DNA of 64,000 nucleotides. Origin: Sulfuricella sp. Its GTDB lineage: Bacteria > Pseudomonadota > Gammaproteobacteria > Burkholderiales > Sulfuricellaceae. Shown here piece after piece: positions 1-8,036 of the stretch (within the stretch, counting starts at the first letter, position 1; every line of letters begins with the position of its first letter). The notes below the pieces were generated by a model. It ran no database searches, was not told the DNA's origin, and saw nothing but the letters and a program-made list of their open reading frames with translations. The DNA lies in the NCBI GenBank assembly GCA_041651995.1, contig JBAZID010000001.1, positions 620,001 through 684,000 of the forward strand, in the 5' to 3' direction. The translations under genes and the position numbers were made by a program.

Positions 1-1
1 C

Positions 2-640
2 AGCGTGGTGATGGCCACCCTCGCCACCCTGATCGGCACCCCGATCGGCATTATGGCCGGCACCTATCTGGCCGAATTCGGACAACGCGGCTGGCTCGCC
101 CCCACCACCCGTTTCATCAACGATATCCTGCTGTCCGCGCCATCGATCGTGATCGGCCTCTTTATCTATGCGGTTTATGTCGCCAATGTCGGCCATTTTT
201 CCGGCTGGGCCGGGACGCTGGCCCTTTCGCTGATCGTCATCCCGGTCGTGGTGCGCACCACCGAGGATATGTTGCGCCTGATACCGGACAGTCTGCGCGA
301 AGCGGCTGCCGCCCTGGGCGCGCCGCAATGGAAAGTGGTGACGCTGGTAACCTGGCGCGCCTCCAAGACCGGCATGTTGACCGGCGTATTGCTGGCGGTT
401 GCGCGCATCAGCGGAGAAACCGCCCCGCTGCTGTTCACGGCACTCAACAACCAGTTCTGGAGCGCCGACATGAACAAGCCCATGTCCAATTTGCCCGTGG
501 TCATATTCCAGTTCGCCATGAGCCCATACGAAGACTGGCAGAAGCTGGCCTGGGCCGGGGCGCTGCTGATCACGATGGGCGTGCTGGGCCTGAATATCGT
601 GGCGCGCGTGCTGTTCCGCAAAAAAACATCGTTTAATTAA
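2..640 (+). CDS. pstA: PstA, phosphate ABC transporter permease (5' end outside window)
   Basis: Integral-membrane permease subunit of the high-affinity phosphate importer PstSCAB. The visible part is about 212 residues. It holds several hydrophobic segments and the cytoplasmic EAA-type loop (around SLREAAAALGAPQWKVV) that docks onto the ATPase, followed by the conserved SGETAPLLFTALNNQFW segment typical of PstA. The reading frame is open to the left edge, so the N-terminus and first membrane helices are missing from this window. It ends 8 bases before pstB on the same strand, as in the usual pst operon. Identity rests on family motifs and on the neighbour. Confidence 0.95.
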   Translation, partial: SVVMATLATLIGTPIGIMAGTYLAEFGQRGWLAPTTRFINDILLSAPSIVIGLFIYAVYVANVGHFSGWAGTLALSLIVIPVVVRTTEDMLRLIPDSLREAAAALGAPQWKVVTLVTWRASKTGMLTGVLLAVARISGETAPLLFTALNNQFWSADMNKPMSNLPVVIFQFAMSPYEDWQKLAWAGALLITMGVLGLNIVARVLFRKKTSFN

Positions 641-648
641 AAACTGAG

Positions 649-1428
649 ATGAGCATGAACCATCCGCACTCGATCGCTCCCAAAATCACCGTCCGCGACC
701 TGAATTTTTACTACGGCAAATATCAAGCGCTGAAATCCATCAATCTGGATATTCCGGAGAAGAAAGTCACCGCCTTCATCGGCCCTTCCGGCTGCGGAAA
801 ATCCACCCTGCTGCGCGTCTTCAACCGCATGTACCAGCTCTACCCCGGCCAGGAGGCCAAGGGTGAAATCATGATGGATGGCGCGAACATTCTCGACAAA
901 AAGCAGGATCTCAACATCCTGCGGGCCAAAATGGGCATGGTATTCCAGAAGCCGACGCCCTTCCCGATGTCGATTTTCGACAATGTCGCATTTGGTGTGA
1001 AACTGTATGAAAGCCTCAGCCGCCGCGACCTGGCGGAGCGGGTCGAATGGGCGTTGCGCAAGGCCGCATTATGGGATGAAGTAAAGGACAAGCTGAGCCA
1101 GGGCGGCACCAGTCTCTCGGGCGGCCAGCAGCAGCGCCTGTGCATCGCGCGCGGCATCGCGGTCAAACCGGAAGTGGTGCTGCTCGATGAACCCGCATCG
1201 GCACTCGACCCGATCTCCACCGCGCGCATCGAAGAACTGATCTTCGAGCTCAAGGAGGACTACACCATCGTTATCGTGACGCACAACATGCAACAGGCTG
1301 CGCGCGTATCCGACTACACCGCCTACATGTACCTTGGCGAACTGATCGAGTTTGGTGATACGGACACCATCTTCACCACGCCCAAGCAGAAGGCCACCGA
1401 GGACTACATTACGGGCAAGTTTGGCTGA
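649..1428 (+). CDS. pstB: PstB, phosphate ABC transporter ATP-binding protein
   Basis: ATPase that powers phosphate uptake through PstCA at the inner membrane. It is 259 aa, the usual family length. Walker A is GPSGCGKST at residues 45-53. The characteristic PstB stretch FNRMYQLYPG follows, then the ABC signature LSGGQQQRLCIARG and Walker B VVLLDEPASALDP. The start is ATG 8 bases after pstA. It is the last gene of the operon in view, with a rho-independent terminator about 25 bases downstream. No phoU follows here, although many pst operons end with phoU. Confidence 0.98.
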   Translation: MSMNHPHSIAPKITVRDLNFYYGKYQALKSINLDIPEKKVTAFIGPSGCGKSTLLRVFNRMYQLYPGQEAKGEIMMDGANILDKKQDLNILRAKMGMVFQKPTPFPMSIFDNVAFGVKLYESLSRRDLAERVEWALRKAALWDEVKDKLSQGGTSLSGGQQQRLCIARGIAVKPEVVLLDEPASALDPISTARIEELIFELKEDYTIVIVTHNMQQAARVSDYTAYMYLGELIEFGDTDTIFTTPKQKATEDYITGKFG

Positions 1429-1453
1429 CCCCCGCCCTTTTCATTACCCTGCG

Positions 1454-1485
1454 CGCCCGCGTCCATAACTGGAGCGGGCGTTTTT
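1454..1485 (+). terminator. Rho-independent terminator after pstB
   Basis: The arms CGCCCGC and GCGGGCG, extended by TCCA/TGGA, form a hairpin followed by a run of five T. It lies about 25 bases after the pstB stop codon. Confidence 0.85.
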
Positions 1486-1496
1486 GTATTTACTGC

Positions 1497-1759
1497 CGCA
1501 GAATTGCCAAGCTGCGTGAAGCGAGCGAAGGCGTGGCACTGACCAATCAGGCCACGAACGCATTATCAGAGATTAATGCCGCTGCAAAACGAGCCGCGAA
1601 CTTCATGGCGCCAGCCAGGGCATTGCACGCAAAGTGGAATGAATTTCGACCATGGCAGAAAGCAATTCACGCCCGATCACCAACCAGCCGGGCGCCGTTT
1701 ACAGCCTCAAGGACCTGGCAAGCCATTTTGAGCTAACGGCGGCGCAGTTCCAGACTTAA
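1497..1759 (+). pseudogene. Degraded C-terminal fragment of a methyl-accepting chemotaxis protein
   Basis: Two reading frames together resemble the end of a chemoreceptor signalling domain. The first part (about 1497-1612) reads LREASEGVALTNQATNALS and onward. The second part is in another frame (1613-1759) and reads ASQGIARKVE, stop, then ISTMAESNSRPITN and SLKDLASHFELTAAQFQT. The pattern 'IA..VE.I..MAE.NS...', then 'L..LA......A.F' is the usual MCP C-terminus. At least one frameshift and one in-frame stop separate the pieces, and no receptor or HAMP part precedes them. It is therefore a remnant filling the 330 bases between pstB and glmM. An intact receptor elsewhere in the genome could be the parent. 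Confidence 0.65.
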
Positions 1760-1764
1760 GCGAG

Positions 1765-3114
1765 TCATGAGCCAGCGGATTTGCGTACCGCTGCGGACAG
1801 GGTTTCCGCCCAGTGGCGAACTTTTTCCTCATCCCGGCCTTCCACCATCACCCGCAACAGGGGCTCGGTGCCAGATGGCCGCAACAGCACCCGTCCTTCT
1901 CCATCCAGGGCCTGCTCGGCCTGTGCCAGCACTTCCTGGAGCGGAATGCAGGATTTGAAATCGAAATCTTTTTCAACCCGCACGTTGATCAGAATCTGCG
2001 GATATAGCACCAGCTCTTGCGTGAATTCGGACAGGCTCTTGCCGCTCAGCTTGAGCGCCTCCAATACCTGCAAGGCCGAAATGATGCCATCCCCGGTGGT
2101 ATGACGATCAAGACACAGGATGTGTCCGGAGTTCTCGCCGCCCAGGAACCAGCCTCGCTCCTGCATGAGCTCCAGCACATAGCGATCACCCACTTTGGCA
2201 CGTGCAAACGGGATGTCCAGCCTTGCCAGGGCGTGCTCCATGGCCAGATTGGTCATCAATGTGCCGACCACTCCGCCTTTGAGGAACCCCTGCTCCTGGC
2301 GAAATTTTGCGATTGCATAGACCAGTTGATCGCCGTCGAACAGTTTGCCGGAACGATCCGCCATCATGACCCGGTCGCCATCACCATCCAGCGCAATGCC
2401 AATATCAGCGCCATATTCCAGAACCGCGGAACGCAATGCCTCTGGCTTGGTGGAGCCGCAATCCTGGTTGATATTCAGGCCATCCGGCTGGTTTCCCACC
2501 GCGATCACCTCTGCGCCAAGTTCATGAAAAACCAGGGGCGCAACGTGGTAGGTTGCACCATGGGCGCAATCCACCACGATCTTCATACCGCGCAGATCCA
2601 GTTCATTGGGAAAGGAGCTCTTGCAGAATTCGATGTAGCGCCCGGCAGCATCGTTCACCCGCTTCACCTTGCCCAGCTGGGCCGAAGGCATGGTGCGCAT
2701 CGGTTGTTCGAGCTCGGCCTCGATTGCCAGCTCGATTGCGTCCGACAGCTTGTTGCCGCTGGCGGAAAAGAATTTGATGCCGTTATCCTCGAACGGATTA
2801 TGCGATGCCGAAATCACCACCCCGGCCTGGGCGCGCAGGGCGCGGGTGAGATAGGCCACGCCGGGCGTTGGCATGGGGCCGAGCAAAAGCACGTCCACGC
2901 CGGCGGCAGACAGGCCGGCTTCCAGCGCCGACTCCAGCATGTAGCCGGAAATACGCGTGTCCTTTCCGATCAGCACGCTGGTGCGCTCTCCCTGCCCTGC
3001 CTGCGCCAGAACACGCCCTGCCGCATAACCCAGGCGCATGACGAAATCTGGTGTTATGGTTGTCTCACCTACCTTGCCTCGTATCCCATCCGTGCCGAAA
3101 TATTTCCTGCTCAT
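1765..3114 (-). CDS. glmM: Phosphoglucosamine mutase
   Basis: Interconverts glucosamine-6-phosphate and glucosamine-1-phosphate on the way to UDP-GlcNAc for peptidoglycan and LPS. It is 449 aa, close to E. coli GlmM (445). The N-terminus MSRKYFGTDGIRG is classical. The phosphoserine loop is ISASHNP, with the phospho-accepting Ser at 104. The metal loop is DGDGDR at 243-248, and the C-terminal phosphate-binding loop is RPSGTEPLLRVMVEG. It is the last gene of rlmE/ftsH-folP-glmM, one base after the folP stop, matching E. coli order. Confidence 0.98.
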   Translation of the reverse strand: MSRKYFGTDGIRGKVGETTITPDFVMRLGYAAGRVLAQAGQGERTSVLIGKDTRISGYMLESALEAGLSAAGVDVLLLGPMPTPGVAYLTRALRAQAGVVISASHNPFEDNGIKFFSASGNKLSDAIELAIEAELEQPMRTMPSAQLGKVKRVNDAAGRYIEFCKSSFPNELDLRGMKIVVDCAHGATYHVAPLVFHELGAEVIAVGNQPDGLNINQDCGSTKPEALRSAVLEYGADIGIALDGDGDRVMMADRSGKLFDGDQLVYAIAKFRQEQGFLKGGVVGTLMTNLAMEHALARLDIPFARAKVGDRYVLELMQERGWFLGGENSGHILCLDRHTTGDGIISALQVLEALKLSGKSLSEFTQELVLYPQILINVRVEKDFDFKSCIPLQEVLAQAEQALDGEGRVLLRPSGTEPLLRVMVEGRDEEKVRHWAETLSAAVRKSAGS

Positions 3115-3115
3115 C

Positions 3116-3934
3116 TCACTCTCCCAATGCGCTGACGATCCGCAGCGCTTGTCTGGTTTCTTTCACATCATGCACCCGCAAAATATTTGCGCCTTTCATG
3201 GCCGCAATCATGGCTGCGGCAACACTGGGCACCATTCTTTCTTCTACCGGCAAGCCGGTCAACAAACCCAGCATCGATTTGCGCGATAGCCCGGCCAGCA
3301 GCGGTACGCCCAGGCTGGTGAAAGCATCCAGCCGCTTCAACATGCAAACATTATGTTCCAGGGTCTTGCCAAAGCCGAAACCCGGATCGATCAGCATGCG
3401 ATTACGCTGGATGCCGGCCCGTTCCGCAGCGGCAATACGCTCGCCCAGAAAGGTCTTCACCTCAGCCACCACATCCTGATACAGGGGGCTGTGCTGCATG
3501 GTTCCGGGTTGACCCTGCATGTGCATCAGGCATACCGCGACGCCGGATTCCGCCACTGCCTGCAGGGCACCTTCGGCGCGCAGTGCATTAACGTCATTGA
3601 TCATGTCGGCACCGGCCCGAATCGCCGCACGCATGACTTCAGGCTTAAGGGTATCCACCGAGAGCGGCACACCACAATCGCTCAAGCCTTCGAGCACGGG
3701 CAGGACACGCTCCAGTTCTTCCTCGATGCCAACCGCCTGCGCACCCGGGCGGGTCGATTCACCGCCGATATCGAGCAGGTCAGCACCCTGTTCCACGAGC
3801 AGCCTGGCGTGCTGGATAGCACGTGCGGAGGAATGGAATTGGCCGCCGTCCGAAAAGGAGTCAGGCGTGACATTGACGATGCCCATGATGAGAGGGCGAT
3901 CCAGGGAAAGGGTGAAGCGGCCGCAGTAAAACAT
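3116..3934 (-). CDS. folP: Dihydropteroate synthase
   Basis: Condenses 6-hydroxymethyl-dihydropterin pyrophosphate with p-aminobenzoate in folate synthesis; it is the sulfonamide target. It is 272 aa from the ATG at 3934 (MFYCGRFTLSL). Signature motifs are GIVNVTPDSFSDGG, DIGGESTRPGA and DPGFGFGKTLEHN. A longer frame is open to 3991, but those extra residues (PPHSSLLTPH) are encoded by the palindromic repeat between ftsH and folP, so the inner ATG is chosen. No strong Shine-Dalgarno precedes it, and translation may depend on the repeat region or on coupling to ftsH. Confidence 0.96.
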   Translation of the reverse strand: MFYCGRFTLSLDRPLIMGIVNVTPDSFSDGGQFHSSARAIQHARLLVEQGADLLDIGGESTRPGAQAVGIEEELERVLPVLEGLSDCGVPLSVDTLKPEVMRAAIRAGADMINDVNALRAEGALQAVAESGVAVCLMHMQGQPGTMQHSPLYQDVVAEVKTFLGERIAAAERAGIQRNRMLIDPGFGFGKTLEHNVCMLKRLDAFTSLGVPLLAGLSRKSMLGLLTGLPVEERMVPSVAAAMIAAMKGANILRVHDVKETRQALRIVSALGE

Positions 3935-4017
3935 GTGAGGAGTGAGGAGTGAGGAGTGAGGAGGAAATTCAGTGGAGGTTTTACCCCTCACCCCTTACTC
4001 CTCACCCCTCACTCTTA
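3935..4017. repeat. Family A intergenic palindromic element, copy 1 (ftsH/folP)
   Basis: The left arm is made of 7-base units of the type GTGAGGA (3935-3964). The right arm (about 3985-4014) is their complement (CTCACCCC, CTCCTCAC). The unpaired middle is about 20 bases. It fills the whole gap between ftsH and folP, which are co-transcribed on the minus strand. Other copies lie at 11249-11322 and 23159-23275. Confidence 0.85.
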
Positions 4018-5901
4018 TCAGGCTTCCTGTGCCGGCGCATGGGTACTGGTTGCCGGTGCGCTGGGCGTATGGTCCTGGGGTGGTGGAGTCGCACTGCCCT
4101 GACTTGGCTTGGGCGGGCGTGGTTCCTTGCCTTCCATGATATCGCCGATCTGCTCGGCATCGATGGTTTCCCATTCCAGCAGGGCTTTTGTCATCGCCTC
4201 GATCTTGTCGCGGTTGTCCTCGATCAGCTTGCGCGCCAGGGCGTACTGCTGATCGATGATGCGGCGGATTTCCTTGTCCACCTGCTGCATGGTGGCTTCG
4301 GAGACATTCTTGTGCGTGGTTACCGAACGGCCAAGGAACACCTCGCCTTCATTCTCGCCATAGACCATCGGCCCCAAGGCATCGCTCATACCCCACTGGG
4401 TCACCATGCGCCGCGCCATTTCAGTAGCGCGTTCGAAATCGTTGCTGGCGCCGGTGGTCATCTGCCCCATGAACACTTCCTCGGCAATGCGCCCGCCAAA
4501 CAGCACGGCAATGTTCTGCAGGATACCCTCACTATTCAGGCTGTAGCGATCCTCGACCGGCAACTGCATGGTCACGCCCAGAGCGCGTCCACGCGGAATA
4601 ATGGTGACCTTGTGTACTGGGTCGGTCTTCGGTAGCAGGCGCGCCACCACGGCATGGCCGGACTCGTGGTAAGCCGTATTCCTGCGCTCTTCTTCCGGCA
4701 TCACGATGGAACGGCGCTCGGCGCCCATGATGATCTTGTCCTTGGCCTTCTCGAAATCATCCATGTCTACCAGACGCTTGTTGAAGCGAGCAGCAAACAA
4801 GGCCGCTTCATTCACCAGATTGGCCAGATCCGCGCCAGACATGCCTGGTGTGCCGCGAGCAAGGATATCTGCCTTCACATCGGGCGCAATCGGCACCTTG
4901 CGCATGTGAACCATGAGAATCTGTTCGCGACCACGGATGTCCGGCAAAGGCACCACTACCTGACGGTCAAAACGGCCTGGACGCAGCAACGCCGGGTCCA
5001 GCACATCAGGCCGGTTGGTCGCGGCGACCACGATCACGCCCGAAGTGCCCTCGAAGCCATCCATTTCCACCAGCAACTGGTTCAGGGTCTGTTCGCGTTC
5101 GTCATTGCCGCCGCCCAGGCCAGCGCCGCGCTGACGGCCAACGGCATCAATCTCGTCAATAAAGATGATGCAGGGTGCATTTTTCTTGGCCTGTTCGAAC
5201 ATGTCGCGCACACGTGCTGCACCAACGCCCACGAACATTTCAACGAAATCGGAACCGGAAATACTGAAGAACGGCACTTTTGCTTCACCAGCTATCGCCT
5301 TCGCCAGCAGGGTTTTACCCGTACCGGGATTGCCCACCATCAGCACTCCGCGCGGGATTCTGCCGCCCAGTTTCTGGAATTTGCTCGGGTCGCGCAGGAA
5401 CTCGACCAGTTCAGAGACTTCTTCCTTGGCCTCATCGCACCCCGCCACATCGGCAAACGTCACGGTATTGGTCGCCTCATCCAGGAGACGAGCCTTGCTC
5501 TTGCCGAAGGAAAATGCGCCGCCCTTGCCGCCGCCCTGCATCTGGCGCATGAAGAACACCCATACGCCAATCAGGAGCAGCATGGGGAACCAGGAAATAA
5601 AGATATTCATCAGAAAAGAAGACTCTTCCTCCGGCTTGGCCTCCACCACCACGCCGCTCTTGAGCATGTCGGAAACCAGCCACGGATCGGAAGGCGCATA
5701 AGTCGTGAAGCGCTTGCCATCGGTGGTCACGCTTTTAAGGACATGACCTTCAATGGTCACCTTGGCAATTTTCCCGCTTTTTACTTCATCGATAAACTGG
5801 GAATATTCTATCTGGCTCTGCGCTGTCTGCCGCGTACCGAACTGGTTGAAAACAGTCATCAGCACCAGGGCGATCACCAGCCAGATAGCTATATTTTTCA
5901 T
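4018..5901 (-). CDS. ftsH: ATP-dependent zinc metalloprotease FtsH
   Basis: Membrane-anchored AAA+ protease that degrades sigma32, LpxC and misassembled membrane proteins. It is 627 aa from the ATG at 5901 (MKNIAIWLVIALVLM). The longer open frame upstream overlaps rlmE and has no family similarity. The order of parts is: TM helix 1 (residues 4-24); a periplasmic segment; TM helix 2 (around 105-122); Walker A GNPGTGKT; Walker B CIIFIDEIDAVG; second region of homology ATNRPDVLDPALLRPGRFDRQ; and zinc site HESGH. The C-terminus is rich in Pro, Ala and Thr. It is followed by folP and glmM. Its presence suits the sigma32-type promoters seen upstream of grpE and dnaK. Confidence 0.98.
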   Translation of the reverse strand: MKNIAIWLVIALVLMTVFNQFGTRQTAQSQIEYSQFIDEVKSGKIAKVTIEGHVLKSVTTDGKRFTTYAPSDPWLVSDMLKSGVVVEAKPEEESSFLMNIFISWFPMLLLIGVWVFFMRQMQGGGKGGAFSFGKSKARLLDEATNTVTFADVAGCDEAKEEVSELVEFLRDPSKFQKLGGRIPRGVLMVGNPGTGKTLLAKAIAGEAKVPFFSISGSDFVEMFVGVGAARVRDMFEQAKKNAPCIIFIDEIDAVGRQRGAGLGGGNDEREQTLNQLLVEMDGFEGTSGVIVVAATNRPDVLDPALLRPGRFDRQVVVPLPDIRGREQILMVHMRKVPIAPDVKADILARGTPGMSGADLANLVNEAALFAARFNKRLVDMDDFEKAKDKIIMGAERRSIVMPEEERRNTAYHESGHAVVARLLPKTDPVHKVTIIPRGRALGVTMQLPVEDRYSLNSEGILQNIAVLFGGRIAEEVFMGQMTTGASNDFERATEMARRMVTQWGMSDALGPMVYGENEGEVFLGRSVTTHKNVSEATMQQVDKEIRRIIDQQYALARKLIEDNRDKIEAMTKALLEWETIDAEQIGDIMEGKEPRPPKPSQGSATPPPQDHTPSAPATSTHAPAQEA

Positions 5902-5980
5902 CAGATTGTTCAAGCTAATTCCTTGGAAAAATGCATAATTTCGTTCAATTTTAAACGCTTTGCCTGTATGCCGGTAAGAT

Positions 5981-6610
5981 TTATTTCTCTTGCTCGCGCA
6001 AGCCTTTACCCAGCATGTAGACCTCGGTACTGCGCCCCCTGGAGGCTTTGGGCTTGCGCACCAGAACCTGGGAAAAGCAGGTGCGCATTTCACGCACAAA
6101 GTCTTCAAATCCCTCACCCTGAAAAACTTTGACCAGAAAACTCCCCTCTGGTTTCAGGTGCTGGCGCGAAAACTCCAGGGCCAACTCGGCAAGATGCATG
6201 CTGCGCGCCTGATCCACGATGCCAACACCGCTGATATTGGGGGCCATGTCGGAAATCACAAGATCCACCGGCCTACCCCGCAAAGCATCGTCGAGTTGGG
6301 TTAACGCAGCGTCCTCACGGAAATCGCCCTGTATGAAGAGCGCCCCGTGCACGGGATCCATGGGCAAAATATCAAATGCGACCAGCACACCAGATGGTCC
6401 AATCTTCTTCGCCGCCACCTGGGTCCAGCCGCCGGGCGCAGCCCCCAGATCGACCACGGTCAGGCCAGGCTTGAGCAGATGGTCGCGCTCATCTATCTCC
6501 ATCAACTTGTATACGGCTCGCGAGCGGTAACCTTCCTTGCTGGCCAGCAGCACGTAAGGGTCATTGACATGCTCGCGCATCCAGGCCTTGCTGGTTCGGC
6601 TTCGTTTCAT
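5981..6610 (-). CDS. rlmE: 23S rRNA (uridine-2552 2'-O) methyltransferase RlmE/FtsJ
   Basis: SAM-dependent enzyme that methylates the ribose of U2552 in the ribosomal A loop, a late step of 50S maturation. It is 209 aa, like E. coli RlmE (209). SAM motif I is VVDLGAAPGGWTQVA. The catalytic K-D-K-E set is visible as DLVISDMAPNISG, GSFLVKVFQGEGFE and RSTEVYMLGKG, with the first Lys near the N-terminus (YRSRAVYKLMEID). It lies directly upstream of ftsH, the conserved rlmE-ftsH pair, and is divergent from the CRM-domain gene yhbY, again as in E. coli. Confidence 0.97.
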   Translation of the reverse strand: MKRSRTSKAWMREHVNDPYVLLASKEGYRSRAVYKLMEIDERDHLLKPGLTVVDLGAAPGGWTQVAAKKIGPSGVLVAFDILPMDPVHGALFIQGDFREDAALTQLDDALRGRPVDLVISDMAPNISGVGIVDQARSMHLAELALEFSRQHLKPEGSFLVKVFQGEGFEDFVREMRTCFSQVLVRKPKASRGRSTEVYMLGKGLREQEK

Positions 6611-6646
6611 AGGGTAAACTGTCGCATTTTTTGGAACATTAAAAGC

Positions 6647-6946
6647 ATGTTGAACCTAACTCCCGGTCAGCGCCGTTTTTTGCGCGCTCAGGCCCACTCG
6701 CTCAACCCCGTGGTGTTGATCGGCGATGCCGGGTTGAGCGAAGCGGTAATGAAAGAAATCGAGCGCAGCCTGAACAGTCATGAACTGATCAAAATCAAGG
6801 TCGCCAGCGGTGATCGCGAACAGCGCGAAAAAATGCTGATGGAAATTTGCACCGCGCTGGAAGCGGCTCCAGCACAGCATATCGGCAAAACACTGGTCAT
6901 TTACAAAGCCGCGAAAAAGCCCAAACTGGCCCTGCCCAAAAGCTAG
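6647..6946 (+). CDS. yhbY: YhbY family CRM-domain RNA-binding protein
   Basis: A 99-aa protein with a single CRM domain, an IF3-C-like fold that binds RNA and associates with pre-50S ribosomal particles. It starts at ATG 6647 (MLNLTPGQRRFLRAQAHSL). The GDAGLSEAVMKEIERSLNSHELIKIK stretch covers the conserved core, including a G-x-x-G-like loop and the 'ELIKIKV' strand. It is divergent from rlmE, with 36 bases between the two starts, so both promoters must lie in or near that gap. It overlaps the convergent DUF4149 gene by 4 bases at its stop codon. Confidence 0.93.
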   Translation: MLNLTPGQRRFLRAQAHSLNPVVLIGDAGLSEAVMKEIERSLNSHELIKIKVASGDREQREKMLMEICTALEAAPAQHIGKTLVIYKAAKKPKLALPKS

Positions 6947-7401
6947 CTCCGGCGCGGCGCCAGCACCAGCACCAGCCCAAGCAGGCTTTGTATCATGTAT
7001 ACAATACTGGAGACGCCATGCCAGCGCGCAAACCGGTCGCGAAACATGCTCTCCATGACTTCCTTTGGCAAAGCCTGACTCTTGAGACCTTCAAGAATCG
7101 GCTGAATGCCGAAGTGGCTGGCGATTGCCAATAACAGCATTACCAGCGCAGCCCAGAAAAATCCCTGTTTCATTGCGCTGCCGCCATAAGCTGCGATGCG
7201 ATGAATCACCAGATAAAACCCGCACACCATGCCGATATAGGCGACGAGGGTAAACATCTTCCCTGCCAGCATGCCGGCCATGCTTTTGTCGCCCAGGGCC
7301 GAAAACAGCACTGGCGCGGCAAGGTAACCAATCGCCCACAGGGCGCCTACCCATAGCGTGACCGCAATCAGTGCCAGCTTGTCAGCAAGACGATTCATCA
7401 A
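6943..7401 (-). CDS. DUF4149 (TMEM205-like) membrane protein
   Basis: A 152-aa integral-membrane protein of unknown function. Four hydrophobic segments are visible, at about residues 8-33 (ALIAVTLWVGALWAIGYLAA), 48-66, 78-96 and 130-148. The pattern G-AL-W--GY--AP-LF near the N-terminus is typical of the DUF4149 family. Its first codon overlaps the greA stop (ATGA, 7398-7401), which implies translational coupling to greA. Its stop overlaps the stop of convergent yhbY. Many betaproteobacteria place this gene beside greA. No biochemical role is claimed. Confidence 0.85.
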   Translation of the reverse strand: MMNRLADKLALIAVTLWVGALWAIGYLAAPVLFSALGDKSMAGMLAGKMFTLVAYIGMVCGFYLVIHRIAAYGGSAMKQGFFWAALVMLLLAIASHFGIQPILEGLKSQALPKEVMESMFRDRFARWHGVSSIVYMIQSLLGLVLVLAPRRS

Positions 7402-7874
7402 ATGTACTTCACATCCAGAATTTCATATTCGCGAATGCCGCCCGGCGCCTGGACTTCCGCCATGTCGCCAGCCGGCTTTCCGATCAGCGCACGGGCAATG
7501 GGAGAGCTGATGGAAATCTTGCCCTGCTTGATATCGGCCTCGTCGTCACCCACGATCTGATAGATCGTCTTGTCACCGCTTTCCATGTCTTCCAGCTCTA
7601 CCGTCGCGCCAAATACGCAGCGGCCTTCCGCATCGAGCAGCTTCGGGTCGATGATCTGGGCATTGGAGAGCTTTCCCTCGACTTCGGCGATGCGCCCTTC
7701 GACGAAGCTCTGGCGCTCCTTGGCCGCATCGTACTCGGCATTTTCCGACAGGTCGCCATGGGAGCGGGCTTCTGCAATGGCAGCAATCACACTGGGCCGT
7801 TCGACGTTTTTCAGGTTTTGTAGTTCGGCGCGCAACAATTCAGCTCCGACCACAGTCAGTGGCACTTTACTCAT
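7398..7874 (-). CDS. greA: Transcription elongation factor GreA
   Basis: Rescues backtracked RNA polymerase by stimulating cleavage of the nascent RNA. It is 158 aa, matching E. coli GreA. The N-terminal coiled coil carries the acidic tip motif (GDLSENAEYDAAKERQ). The C-terminal FKBP-like globular domain carries ISSPIARALIGKPAGD. It follows carB in the order carA-carB-greA, with a palindromic repeat in the 160-base gap, and overlaps the DUF4149 gene by 4 bases. Confidence 0.98.
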   Translation of the reverse strand: MSKVPLTVVGAELLRAELQNLKNVERPSVIAAIAEARSHGDLSENAEYDAAKERQSFVEGRIAEVEGKLSNAQIIDPKLLDAEGRCVFGATVELEDMESGDKTIYQIVGDDEADIKQGKISISSPIARALIGKPAGDMAEVQAPGGIREYEILDVKYI

Positions 7875-7908
7875 TACTCTATATTCCTTAATACAAATCC
7901 ACCCGCTA

Positions 7909-7981
7909 ACCCCTCCCGGCCTCCCCTGTCAGGGGAGGAGGGAACGGGCTCCCCCTGACAAGGGGGATTCAAGGGGGGGTA
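7909..7981. repeat. Family C intergenic palindromic element, copy 1 (carB/greA)
   Basis: Two nested hairpins: CCCTCC...GGAGGAGGG built round CTCCCCTGTCAGGGGAG, then CCCCCTGACAAGGGGG followed by a run of G. A very similar copy lies at 42326-42402. It sits between co-directional carB and greA. Confidence 0.85.
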
Positions 7982-8036
7982 AATAACAATGCGGATTGGG
8001 TTGCCCCAATCCGCACAATTCAAGCTCCCAGCCGGT

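Noticed and set aside
2017..3135. Plus-strand frame of 372 codons opposite glmM
   Set aside because: Antisense shadow; no RBS and no recognisable domain, whereas glmM carries all active-site motifs.
3935..3991. N-terminal extension of FolP from 3991
   Set aside because: The extra 19 residues are encoded by the palindromic repeat and are not found in the family; the inner ATG at 3934 fits better.
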